Positions 8,701 through 16,334 of a DNA stretch of 64,000 nt are shown here, in pieces; the first letter of the stretch is position 1; every line of letters starts with the position of its first letter. Under the pieces are notes generated by a model. It saw nothing but the letters and a program-made list of their open reading frames with translations, was not told where the DNA came from and searched no databases. The DNA comes from Phytomonospora sp040655735 (GTDB lineage Bacteria > Actinomycetota > Actinomycetes > Mycobacteriales > Micromonosporaceae): contig NZ_JBFAKK010000008.1 in assembly GCF_040655735.1 (NCBI RefSeq), forward strand, positions 186,001 through 250,000, read 5' to 3'. The position numbers and the translations under genes were made by a program.

Positions 8701-9180
8701 GTGACCACCGGCAACGACGAACTCGCCACCTTGACGCGCTACCTCACCTGGCAGCGCGAGCACATCCTCGGCGCCGTCGACGGTCTGTCCGAGGCCGACC
8801 TGCGCCGCCCCGTCCTGCCCTCCGGCTGGTCCTGCCTCGGCCTGATCCGGCACCTCGCCCTCGACGTCGAGCGCTTCTGGTTTCGCGCCGTCGCCGCCGG
8901 GGAGTCGGTCGAACTGTCCGACTCCGCCTGGCAGGTCGACCCCGCCATCCCCGTCGAAGAGGTTCTCGCCCTCTACCGTGACGAGATCGCCCGCGCCGAC
9001 GCGATCCTCGCGCGCACACCCCTCGACGCCGACCCGATGTGGTGGCCCGAGCCCGGCCCTCCCCGCCGCAACCTGCGCGCGACGATCCTGCACGTCACCG
9101 TCGAGACCGCCACCCACGCCGGGCACCTCGACGCCGCCCGCGAACTCATCGACGGCAAGGCCTGGCTGGTCCTCACCTAG
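8701..9180 (+). CDS. DinB/DUF664-family protein (putative metal-dependent thiol-linked enzyme)
   Basis: 159 residues beginning at GTG with a tggagg site. The four-helix DinB pattern is clear: ...LIRHLALDVERFWF... and a late HVTVETATHAGHLDAARELIDG, giving the three metal-binding histidines of the fold (one in the second helix, two in the last: TATHAGH). Family members include mycothiol- and bacillithiol-linked transferases and maleylpyruvate isomerases; actinomycetes use mycothiol. A second DinB protein lies at 61203. The role here is detoxification or thiol transfer by inference only. Confidence 0.85.
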   Translation: MTTGNDELATLTRYLTWQREHILGAVDGLSEADLRRPVLPSGWSCLGLIRHLALDVERFWFRAVAAGESVELSDSAWQVDPAIPVEEVLALYRDEIARADAILARTPLDADPMWWPEPGPPRRNLRATILHVTVETATHAGHLDAARELIDGKAWLVLT

Positions 9181-9237
9181 GGACCACTGGCCGAAACGCG
9201 GTACCCTCGCCCACCACACCCCCCGTGAGGAGCCGTC

Positions 9238-9939
9238 GTGGAAGTCTGGGACACCCTCGTCAAGGTCCAGCCGGCCCCGCCGGTCGCGATCATCATCGCG
9301 ACCGGTCTCGTCGCGCTCGCCCTGGTCGCCGTCCGGACCCTCTGGCGCCCCACCCGCAACATCATCACCATCGCCCACGAGGGCGGCCACGCCCTGATCG
9401 CGATGCTGACCGGTCGGCGGCTGCACGGCATCCGGCTGCACTCCGACACCTCGGGTGTGACCATGACCTCGGGCAGCCGGGGCGGCCCGAGCGCGGTGTT
9501 CACGCTGCTGGCGGGCTACCTCGCGCCGGCGCTGATCGGCCTCGGCGCGGCCTTCCTCATCTCCGAGGGCCTGATCGTCCTGCTCCTGTGGGCGCTTCTG
9601 CTGCTGCTGGTCGCGATGGCCCTGTTCATCCGCAACTTCTACGGCTGGCTCGCCATGATCCTCACCGGTTTCGGCGTGTTCGCGCTGGTCTGGTGGGCGC
9701 CCTCGCACATCCAGACGGCCGTCGCCTACGGCGGCGCGTGGTTCCTGCTGCTGGGTTCGGTGCGGCCGGTCGCGGAGACGTGGACCCTGCGGTACCGCAC
9801 GACCGAGCGGACCACCGACCCCGACCAGCTCGCCCAGATCACCCGCGTCCCGGCGCCGGTGTGGCTGGTGCTGTTCTTCCTCGGCACCATCGGTTCGCTC
9901 GCCTACGGCGCGGGGCTGCTGATCTCCTTCACCTGGTAG
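9238..9939 (+). CDS. M50-like integral membrane metalloprotease
   Basis: 233 residues, GTG start after gaggag. HEGGH lies at residues 47-51 within IAHEGGHALIAMLTGR, the zinc-binding HExxH of the peptidase M50B-like family, placed next to the first membrane helix. Five to six membrane helices follow. A distal acidic ligand corresponding to the usual NxxPxxxxD is not obvious, so catalytic competence is probable but unproven. The last 11 bases overlap the convergent MFS gene. In actinomycetes these small M50B proteins are common and uncharacterised. Confidence 0.8.
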   Translation: MEVWDTLVKVQPAPPVAIIIATGLVALALVAVRTLWRPTRNIITIAHEGGHALIAMLTGRRLHGIRLHSDTSGVTMTSGSRGGPSAVFTLLAGYLAPALIGLGAAFLISEGLIVLLLWALLLLLVAMALFIRNFYGWLAMILTGFGVFALVWWAPSHIQTAVAYGGAWFLLLGSVRPVAETWTLRYRTTERTTDPDQLAQITRVPAPVWLVLFFLGTIGSLAYGAGLLISFTW

Positions 9940-11155
9940 CGCGGGGAATCGCCAGCACCGGCAGCCACGAGACGGTCGCCGCGATCGCGCCTACCCACAT
10001 CGCCGTCTCCACGCCGGCGAGTTCGCCGATGAGTCCGCCGAGCCCGGCGCCGACGGCGAGCGCGCCGGTGAACAGGAAGCGCATGGTGGCGTTCATGCGG
10101 CCCAGAAGCGCGTCGGGGGTGACCTCCTGGCGGTAGCTGACGCCGACGACGTTGTCGACGCCGTACTTAGCGCTGTTGATCAGCCACGCGGCGGCAACGG
10201 CCCACAGCCACCAGCCACCGTCCAATGTGGGCACGGCGAGCACGAAGGGCATGCACACCAGGGCGACCCCGGCGAGCGTCCGGCGGCGGCCGAAGCGCGC
10301 GACGAGCCTGCCGGCCAGGGTCGCGCCGATGAGGGCCCCGACGGCCCCGACGGCGAGGAAGACGCCGAGCAGGCCTTCGGACAGCTTCCGCTCGCCGACG
10401 AAGAAGACCGGCAGCATGGTCAGCAGGATGGACGCGGAGATGTTGCCCAGCGTCCCGGCGGTGGCGATCGGCCGGAGGACGGGATGCCGTGCCACGAAGG
10501 AGATCCCGGCCTTGACCTCGCGCGGGAGGGAGGTCCGCGCCGTGCGTTCGGGCAGGACGTCGGGAGTCTTGACGCGGGCCACGAACAGCGCCGACCACAA
10601 ATAGCCCACCGCGTCGACGAGCACGGCCGCCGGCGCCCCGACGATCGAGACCAGGCCGCCCGCGCCCGAACGGCCGCCGACGGCGAGGACCGAGTCGGTG
10701 CCGACCAGGACGGAGTTGGCCGCCGTGAGGGATTCCCGGCCGACGACCGATGGCAGCAGGCTCTGGTTGGACACGTCGAAGAAGACCGTGGCGATCCCGG
10801 CGAGGAAGACCACGAGGTAGAGCTGCGTCAGGGTCAGTCCGCCGAGCCACCAGGCGACGGGGATCGACGCGAAGAGGGCCGCGCGCACGAGGTCGGTGAC
10901 GACCATGACGCGCCGGCGGCGCATCCGGTCGATCCAGGCGCCGGCGGGCAGGCCGACCAGCAGCCACGCGACCGTCCCGGCGACGCCGAGCAGGCCGACC
11001 TGCCCGGGTCCGGCCGACAGCGTGGTGACGGCGACCAGCGGCACGGCCAGATAGCTGACCTGGGTGCCGAACTTGCTGATGACGCCGGCGAGCAGGACGC
11101 GGCGGAAGTCGGCGTTGTCGCGCAGACGGGGGGCGGTCTCGACGAGTGCTGTCAC
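9929..11155 (-). CDS. MFS drug/siderophore-type exporter (MFS_3/EntS-like)
   Basis: 408 residues with about twelve membrane helices. The motif-A loop after helix 2 reads GAWIDRMRRRRVMVVTDLVRA, as in the EntS/MFS_3 branch of efflux permeases, and DNVVGVSYRQEVTPDALLGRMNATMR is a conserved loop in that branch. GTG start at 11155 with GGAGGAG 12 bases upstream, a rather long spacing. Divergent from an ArsR-type regulator with a 20-bp inverted repeat between them, so regulated efflux of an unknown compound is the likely role. Confidence 0.9.
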   Translation of the reverse strand: MTALVETAPRLRDNADFRRVLLAGVISKFGTQVSYLAVPLVAVTTLSAGPGQVGLLGVAGTVAWLLVGLPAGAWIDRMRRRRVMVVTDLVRAALFASIPVAWWLGGLTLTQLYLVVFLAGIATVFFDVSNQSLLPSVVGRESLTAANSVLVGTDSVLAVGGRSGAGGLVSIVGAPAAVLVDAVGYLWSALFVARVKTPDVLPERTARTSLPREVKAGISFVARHPVLRPIATAGTLGNISASILLTMLPVFFVGERKLSEGLLGVFLAVGAVGALIGATLAGRLVARFGRRRTLAGVALVCMPFVLAVPTLDGGWWLWAVAAAWLINSAKYGVDNVVGVSYRQEVTPDALLGRMNATMRFLFTGALAVGAGLGGLIGELAGVETAMWVGAIAATVSWLPVLAIPRATR

Positions 11156-11193
11156 GTTGATCAGGTTCTCCTCCGGACGGGGATGTCGCCCAG

Positions 11194-11213
11194 GATTTAG
11201 TCTTCGCTAAATC
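11194..11213. promoter_or_regulatory. 20-bp inverted repeat between MFS exporter and ArsR-type gene
   Basis: Perfect arms gatttag/ctaaatc with a 6-base centre (tcttcg). It is centred about 26 bases from the ArsR-type start and 48 bases from the exporter start, and is AT-rich against its surroundings. It is the best candidate operator for the neighbouring HTH protein. Confidence 0.65.
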
Positions 11214-11229
11214 GGACTAGGATGAGGTC

Positions 11230-12210
11230 ATGCTCGAACTGACGCTGACGGCGCGCGACCTGGCCTACGTGCGCTTCGCGTACTCGCCGCTGTGGGAGGT
11301 CGTGGCCAGCGTTCGGGTGCTCAAGAGCCCGCCGGGCGGTTCGCGGCATCGGGCGTGGATCGACGCGGTGGCACCGCGACTGAGGTCGGCGCGGCTCGAC
11401 CTGACACTGCTCTCGGATCTGATTCCGGTGCCGACACGGATGATCCCGGCGTTCCTGGCGCCGCCGCCGACGACCTCGGCGCCCGACCTCGGGGTGGAGC
11501 TGGCGGGGCTGCGCGCCCAGTCGGCGGAGGCGATCCGGGTCGGGCTGGACATGCTGCCCACGCCGCGAACGGCGGCGATCGCCGAACTCCACGACGATCC
11601 GGCGTCGGTCCTCCCGCACCTGGCCGAGACGATCGAAGCGTACTGGCGGCTGGCCCTGAGCCCCTACTGGGCCCGGATCCGGGGCCTGTGCGAGCGCGAC
11701 ATCCTCTACCGCGCGAGGCTTCTGGCCGAAGGCGGCGTCCGGCGGCTGTTCGCCGACCTCGACCCGATGGTGTCCTGGGACGGGGAGCGGCTGCGCGTCG
11801 ACCACAAGCACGTCTCGCGCCGCGACGACGCCGCCGGCCTCGGCCTGCTCCTGACACCCTCGGTCTTCGTGTGGCCGACGGTGTTCTCGCTGACCACACC
11901 CCCGTGGCAGCCGACACTGCGCTACGGGCCGCGCGGGATCGGGATGCTCTGGAAACCCGAGCCGCAGGCCGTCCCCGAGGCGCTCGCCGCCGTCCTCGGC
12001 CGCTCGCGCGCCATGCTCCTGTCCACTCTGGACGAACCGGAGTCGACGACCGCCCTGGCGATGCGGACCGGGCTGACCGCCGGCGCGGTCTCCCAGCACC
12101 TCGGTGTACTCAAGGACTCCGGTTTGGTCGGCGCCCACCGCTCGGGCCGCTACGTCCTCTACGCGCGAACCGAGCTCGGCGAGAGCCTCGTCACCGGCGG
12201 GAAGGACTGA
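11230..12210 (+). CDS. ArsR-type winged-helix regulator with large N-terminal DUF5937-like domain
   Basis: 326 residues. The DNA-binding domain is at the C-terminus (LLSTLDEPESTTALAMRTGLTAGAVSQHLGVLKDSGLV, about residues 260-310), the opposite of a short ArsR repressor. The first ~250 residues form an actinobacterial domain (DUF5937-like) thought to sense ligand. Start codon follows TAGGAT by six bases, so the message is probably leaderless. It is divergent from the MFS exporter and followed after 28 bases by a dehalogenase-like hydrolase, so all three may respond to one compound. Confidence 0.85.
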   Translation: MLELTLTARDLAYVRFAYSPLWEVVASVRVLKSPPGGSRHRAWIDAVAPRLRSARLDLTLLSDLIPVPTRMIPAFLAPPPTTSAPDLGVELAGLRAQSAEAIRVGLDMLPTPRTAAIAELHDDPASVLPHLAETIEAYWRLALSPYWARIRGLCERDILYRARLLAEGGVRRLFADLDPMVSWDGERLRVDHKHVSRRDDAAGLGLLLTPSVFVWPTVFSLTTPPWQPTLRYGPRGIGMLWKPEPQAVPEALAAVLGRSRAMLLSTLDEPESTTALAMRTGLTAGAVSQHLGVLKDSGLVGAHRSGRYVLYARTELGESLVTGGKD

Positions 12211-12238
12211 AACGGACTCCGGATGGGTATCCACCAGC

Positions 12239-13123
12239 ATGTTCTTCGAGGGCTTCGAACTGCGGTACGTGCCGGTCGGAACCGGCCGCGTGCGCGTCCG
12301 CGTCGGCGGTGAGGGACCACCGGTCCTGCTGCTGCACGGGCATCCTCAGACGCACGCCATGTGGCACCTGGTCGCCCCGCGCCTCGCCGAGGCCGGGCAC
12401 ACCGTGGTGGCCGCCGACCTGCGCGGATACGGCGAGTCGGTACCGCCGGCGGTCGCCGGTGAACGGCACCCGTACTCCAAGCGCGCCATGGCCGCCGAAC
12501 TCGTCGCCGTGATGCGGACACTGGGGCACGAGGAGTTCGCCGTCGCCGGCCACGACCGCGGCGGCCGCGTCGCCTACCGGATGGCGCTCGACCACCCCGA
12601 GACCGTCACCCGCCTCGCCGTCCTCGACATCGTCCCCACCTCGGAGACGTGGGCCTTCGCCGACCGGCACGGCCGCGCCTTCGGCCGCGCCTTCCCGCAC
12701 TGGTTCTACCTCGCCGAGCCCGGCGACCGCCTCGAACGGCTCGTCAGCGCCGACCCCGACAGCTGGTACTACCTCAAGGAGACCGAGCAGTTCCACCCCG
12801 ACGCGCTCGCCGACTACCGGCGCTGCCTGCACCGACCGTCCACAGTGCACGCCATTTTCGAGGACTACCGTGCCGGGGCGGGGATCGACGACCTCCTCGA
12901 CCGCGCCGACCGGGCCTCGGGGCGGCGGATCGCCTGCCCGGTGCTGTCGCTGTGGTCGGCGCGCGGCGAACTGCCCGGCTGGTTCAACGTCCGCGCGGTG
13001 TGGCGCCGGTGGGCCGACCAGGTCAGCGGATACGGCATCGACTGCGGTCACTACCTCGCCGAAGAGGCCCCCGACGAGACCGCCAGCGCGCTCACCCAGT
13101 TCCTCGCGGAGGAACCGATCTAG
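12239..13123 (+). CDS. Alpha/beta hydrolase, fluoroacetate (haloacetate) dehalogenase-like
   Basis: 294 residues. The nucleophile elbow is GHDRGGR with Asp106, followed by Arg107 and Arg110, the same D-R-x-x-R set that binds the substrate carboxylate in fluoroacetate dehalogenase. The cap domain carries a His-Trp pair (FPHWFYLAEPGD) at the place of the halide-binding His/Trp of that enzyme. The oxyanion HGHPQTHAMW and a late catalytic His in CGHYLAEEAPDE complete the site. An Asp rather than Ser nucleophile excludes ordinary esterases; epoxide hydrolase remains possible but lacks the two Arg. It lies directly after the ArsR-type sensor, so it may be co-expressed with it. Start at 12239 avoids a long overlap with that gene. 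Confidence 0.82.
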   Translation: MFFEGFELRYVPVGTGRVRVRVGGEGPPVLLLHGHPQTHAMWHLVAPRLAEAGHTVVAADLRGYGESVPPAVAGERHPYSKRAMAAELVAVMRTLGHEEFAVAGHDRGGRVAYRMALDHPETVTRLAVLDIVPTSETWAFADRHGRAFGRAFPHWFYLAEPGDRLERLVSADPDSWYYLKETEQFHPDALADYRRCLHRPSTVHAIFEDYRAGAGIDDLLDRADRASGRRIACPVLSLWSARGELPGWFNVRAVWRRWADQVSGYGIDCGHYLAEEAPDETASALTQFLAEEPI

Positions 13124-13185
13124 GCCGTTGCCACGCTGAGTCCCAAGTGGAACACTCTGGGCAGACCTTGACCCGGAGGTGAGCG

Positions 13186-14253
13186 GTGAACCGCACGACC
13201 ATCGACATGCTCGCCGAGAAGTCCGGGCTGGGCGCGGTCGGACGGCTCCACCGGATCCGCGACAAGGCGCTCATCGGAGTCAGCGTCGGGATCGCCTTCC
13301 CGGCGCTGATCTGCGTTTTCGTGCTCGACGACCCCATCGCCGCGACGGTCGCCTTCGTCGCGGCCTTACTGCCGATCTGGGCGCTGATCGCGCTGCCGCG
13401 CCTCGGTGTGTCGGCCAAGGACTTCATCGCCGTGTGCGACAAGGGAGTGCTCGTCGGCGACCGCTACCTCGGCGTCACCTCGATCACCTGGCCGCGGATC
13501 ATCTACCCCATCGAAAAGGGCGACCCGCTGTCGCCGATGGCCATGAAGTTCCTCTACGCCGAGCCCGACGGCAGCCCGGGACTGGTGGCCTTCAACGACC
13601 ACGCCGACGCCTTCACCCTCACTCTCGAACTCGCCGACCGCAGGCCGGTGCCGAAGGTGCGCGGCGGATCGGTCGTCGGCGCCGCGGTCGTCGGAGCGGT
13701 CGCGGTGGCCCTCGCGCTCGTCGCGGTCGTGCCGAAGTACGCCGGCCTGGGCGCGGCCGCCGACGCGGCCCCCTTCCCCTCCGCGTCGGCGCCCGGCCGC
13801 CACGCCATGGAGAGGCTGGGCGGGATGTGCGTGTCGCCGGGACCGCAGCCGGGAACCGCCGCGTACCAAGGAAAAGGGCCCCACGGGATCGTCTTCTTCG
13901 AAGGCGGTCCCGCGTGGACGCCGTCGGACAACGAGGAACTCACCCGGCTCGCCGACGGCTGGGCCGCGGTTTCACCGGCGGAGGCCGAACTGATCGTGTG
14001 CACCACCATCAGCACCGGCGCCGAGGTCGCCGAGTGCGGCGCCGGCGAGAACACCTACGACGTGCTGGAGGCCGACTACGCCTTCCGGGTCCACGAGGCC
14101 GCCACCGGCAGCCTCGTCGGAGAGTTCGCGCAGGTCGCCACCGCCCACGAGTGTTCGACGGGCTCGGGTCTCGGCGCGGCGCACCCCGCCGTGCTCACGC
14201 CGGCCGTGGTCTTCGACCTGTTCGACGAGTGGGTGCTGGGGGACGTGGGGTAA
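13186..14253 (+). CDS. Hypothetical membrane protein with extracytoplasmic C-terminal domain
   Basis: 355 residues from a GTG with a cggaggtgag site. Two hydrophobic helices near residues 28-70 are followed by a cytoplasmic ~90-residue segment, a third membrane helix (GAAVVGAVAVALALVAVV), and a C-terminal ~170-residue domain with paired Cys (MCVSPG, VCTTIS, AECGAG, HECSTG), probably disulfide-bonded outside the cell. The middle segment resembles a PH-like membrane-associated domain in pattern only. No family recognised. It is monocistronic as far as I can see. Confidence 0.7.
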   Translation: MNRTTIDMLAEKSGLGAVGRLHRIRDKALIGVSVGIAFPALICVFVLDDPIAATVAFVAALLPIWALIALPRLGVSAKDFIAVCDKGVLVGDRYLGVTSITWPRIIYPIEKGDPLSPMAMKFLYAEPDGSPGLVAFNDHADAFTLTLELADRRPVPKVRGGSVVGAAVVGAVAVALALVAVVPKYAGLGAAADAAPFPSASAPGRHAMERLGGMCVSPGPQPGTAAYQGKGPHGIVFFEGGPAWTPSDNEELTRLADGWAAVSPAEAELIVCTTISTGAEVAECGAGENTYDVLEADYAFRVHEAATGSLVGEFAQVATAHECSTGSGLGAAHPAVLTPAVVFDLFDEWVLGDVG

Positions 14254-14300
14254 CCGCCCATCGTTAACAAACCGTGATGATCTTTACCTAGGCTGTCGCC

Positions 14301-14696
14301 ATGCCACCCCGCTACAGCATGACCGCCGTCGAGTTCGTCGTCGCCGACATGGCCGCGTCCCTTGCCTTCTACCGCCAGATCGGCTTCGACATCCCCGCCG
14401 AGGCCGACACCGAGGAGTCCGTCCACTACGACCTGGGCAACGGCGTGGAACTCGTGTGGGACGACCTCGCCATGATCCAGGGCGACGGCTCCAGCTACAT
14501 CCCCGCCACCAACGGCCCGGCGATGACCGTCGCCTTCGACTGCGGCTCGCCCGCCGAGGTGGACCGGATCTACGCCGAGCTCGTCGCCTCCGGGGTCAAG
14601 GGCTCGGTCGCCCCCTATGACGCCCCTTGGGGCCGCCGCTTCTCCCTGGTCCTGGATCCCGACGGGAACGGCGTCGCGCTCTACGCCGAACTCTAA
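14301..14696 (+). CDS. VOC-family (glyoxalase/bleomycin-resistance fold) protein
   Basis: 131 residues with the beta-alpha-beta-beta-beta repeats of the vicinal oxygen chelate fold: VEFVVADMAASLAFYRQIGF at the start and RRFSLVLDPDGNGVALYAEL at the end. A final DPDGN turn is characteristic. Possible roles are resistance to a DNA-cleaving antibiotic by sequestration, or a metal-dependent isomerase; metal ligands are not complete enough to choose. TAGGCT lies exactly six bases before the ATG (leaderless). A strong hairpin ends the unit. Confidence 0.85.
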   Translation: MPPRYSMTAVEFVVADMAASLAFYRQIGFDIPAEADTEESVHYDLGNGVELVWDDLAMIQGDGSSYIPATNGPAMTVAFDCGSPAEVDRIYAELVASGVKGSVAPYDAPWGRRFSLVLDPDGNGVALYAEL

Positions 14697-14705
14697 GGAC
14701 CACAG

Positions 14706-14742
14706 CGAAACGGGGTCCTCCACAGTGGAGGGCCCCGTTTCG
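14706..14742. terminator. Bidirectional hairpin terminator
   Basis: A perfect stem of cgaaacgggg/ccccgtttcg continues, after one base on each side, into cctccac/gtggagg. It sits between the convergent VOC and thioesterase genes, ends two bases from the latter stop, and is symmetric, so it can serve both strands. Confidence 0.85.
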
Positions 14743-14743
14743 G

Positions 14744-15193
14744 CTACTTCGTCTGCGCGCGCAGCAGCGGTTCGGCCGCCGTGCGCAGCTGCTCATTGAA
14801 CGCCTTGGGGCGGCCGGTCTCGCGGTCGATGGAGACCTGCACCCGCTTGCCCTCGGCGTGCACCACGGTGTGGTCGGCCGACAGGATCCGGAAACCGTAG
14901 ACGATGCTGGAGTTGCCCACCTTGTCCAGCCAGAAGTGCACGGCGACCTCGCCGAGCTCGCTGATCGGGACGTGGAAGGTGATGGCGAACTCCCGCACCG
15001 CGAGGATCACGTCGCCCAGCTTGGAGCGCACCGGGTCGAAGTCCCAGCCCTGCGAGAGCCAGTACCGGGTCAGCGCGCGCTCCAGCAGGACGGCGTAGCG
15101 TCCGTTGTGGACGATGCCCATCGGGTCGAAGTCGTCGAAGTGGACCTCGGCGGGCTCGACGCGGCCGGCGAGCGGAAGTGCTTCGGTGGTCAC
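14744..15193 (-). CDS. 4HBT-type acyl-CoA thioesterase
   Basis: 149 residues. The hot-dog signature FDDFDPMGIVHNGRYAVLLERA contains the Asp and the G-x-V-H-N-x-R-Y of 4-hydroxybenzoyl-CoA/YbgC-like thioesterases. Start GTG at 15193 has a ggaga site and overlaps the stop of the upstream TetR gene (GTGA), so the two are translated together. It probably hydrolyses a medium- or short-chain acyl-CoA; co-expression with a repressor carrying the 32-bp palindrome suggests induction by an acyl-CoA or fatty acid, by inference. Confidence 0.88.
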   Translation of the reverse strand: MTTEALPLAGRVEPAEVHFDDFDPMGIVHNGRYAVLLERALTRYWLSQGWDFDPVRSKLGDVILAVREFAITFHVPISELGEVAVHFWLDKVGNSSIVYGFRILSADHTVVHAEGKRVQVSIDRETGRPKAFNEQLRTAAEPLLRAQTK

Positions 15194-15840
15194 GTTGGTT
15201 CTCCGTTGCGTTTCGGCTCGTCGAGGAGCGAAGGGTCGATGGCCAATGCCCGCAGGCGGTCGAGGATCGCCTGCCGGGAGTACTGGTAGGCCGAGGCGGA
15301 GGCCAGCAGCCGGGAGTGCGTCACGACCGCGACGCCGATCGCCTGCATCTCGAAGGCGAGCTGCTTGGGGTCGGTTTCGTCGCGCAGTTCGCCCATGGCG
15401 ACGGCTTCCTTGACGGTGTTGCGCAGCAGCCGCAGCCAGTGGCGCAGGGCGTCGAAGATGCGGTCGCGGACCGGACCGGGGTGGTCGTCGAACTCGTGCA
15501 CGGCGGTGGCGAAGAAGCACCCGCCGGGCAGTACCCGCCGCTCGTAGAAGCCCATGCGCTGTTCGTGCAGGGCCCACAGCTGGCGGATGCCGCGCGGAGC
15601 GGCGAAGGCGGGCCGCACGACCTCGTTCCACCACTGCTCGCGGGCGCGGTCGACCACGGCGAGTTGCAGGTCCTCCTTGTCGCGCCAGTGCGCGAACAGG
15701 CCCGACTTGCTGACGCCGTGGCTGGCGGCGAGCTGGCCGAGCGTGATGCCGTCGAGGCCGTCGACGGAGGCCAGCGCGACGGCGGTGTCGAGCACGGCCG
15801 CCCGCGTCCGCTCGCCTCGCGCCTTGCGTCCGTCGGTCAT
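15190..15840 (-). CDS. TetR/AcrR-family regulator
   Basis: 216 residues. HTH in VDGLDGITLGQLAASHGVSKSGLFAHWRDKEDL (about residues 28-60); C-terminal half has LPGGCFFATAVHEFDDHPGPVRD, the pattern of the TetR_C_6/YxaF-like group. First gene of a two-gene operon with the thioesterase (4-base overlap). Its start is 13 bases from a perfect 32-bp palindrome containing ccgatcgg, so negative autoregulation is very likely. Confidence 0.92.
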   Translation of the reverse strand: MTDGRKARGERTRAAVLDTAVALASVDGLDGITLGQLAASHGVSKSGLFAHWRDKEDLQLAVVDRAREQWWNEVVRPAFAAPRGIRQLWALHEQRMGFYERRVLPGGCFFATAVHEFDDHPGPVRDRIFDALRHWLRLLRNTVKEAVAMGELRDETDPKQLAFEMQAIGVAVVTHSRLLASASAYQYSRQAILDRLRALAIDPSLLDEPKRNGEPT

Positions 15841-15852
15841 CCGCCGAGGCTA

Positions 15853-15884
15853 ACAACAAAGCGACCGATCGGTCGCTTTGTTGT
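15853..15884. promoter_or_regulatory. 32-bp perfect palindrome, presumed TetR operator
   Basis: Each half reads acaacaaagcgaccga; all 32 bases pair with no centre gap. It covers the region between the TetR start (15840) and the divergent DUF2203 start (15924), so one site could control both directions. Confidence 0.85.
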
Positions 15885-15923
15885 CGCCGATCTCACACGC
15901 CCGCGTCTGGCAGGGTGGTGCAC

Positions 15924-16280
15924 ATGGCTGAGTTCACGGTTGCGGAGGCGAAGGCGCTGATCGGCGAGGTCCGTGAGCGGGCGGCGGTGATCGTGCGGCT
16001 GCGCGCGAATCTGGCGGAGCTGACCCTGGCGCTGCACACGGGCGGGCCGGGCAACGGCGGCGTCCCCGAGGCGAAGGCGCTGGAGGCGCACCTCAACGAG
16101 GCCGTCGCCTGGTTCGGCGCGCACGGCATCGAGGTCAAGGGCGTGGCGCCGCTGCTGATCGACTTCCCCGCGACGCTCGACGGCGAGAGTGTCCGCCTGT
16201 GCTGGCTGGAGGGCGAGGAGAGCCTGGAGTGGTACCACCGCACCGAGCTGGGTTTCGCCGGAAGGCGACGGCTGGAGTGA
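15924..16280 (+). CDS. DUF2203-family protein
   Basis: 118 residues from the ATG at 15924 (in-frame GTGs at 15915 and 15918 are alternatives). It shows the DUF2203 outline: FTVAEAKALIGEVRERAAVIVRLRANLAEL at the N-terminus, then GIEVKGVAPLLIDFPATLDGESVRLCWLEGEESLEWYH. Bacterial members are small, soluble, of unknown function. Divergent from the TetR/thioesterase pair across the 32-bp palindrome, so it may share that control. Confidence 0.85.
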   Translation: MAEFTVAEAKALIGEVRERAAVIVRLRANLAELTLALHTGGPGNGGVPEAKALEAHLNEAVAWFGAHGIEVKGVAPLLIDFPATLDGESVRLCWLEGEESLEWYHRTELGFAGRRRLE

Positions 16281-16334
16281 GTTGTGCGGCTGTGTCACCA
16301 TGAATTCCATCCGCATCGAGCGGAAGGAGGTGCG

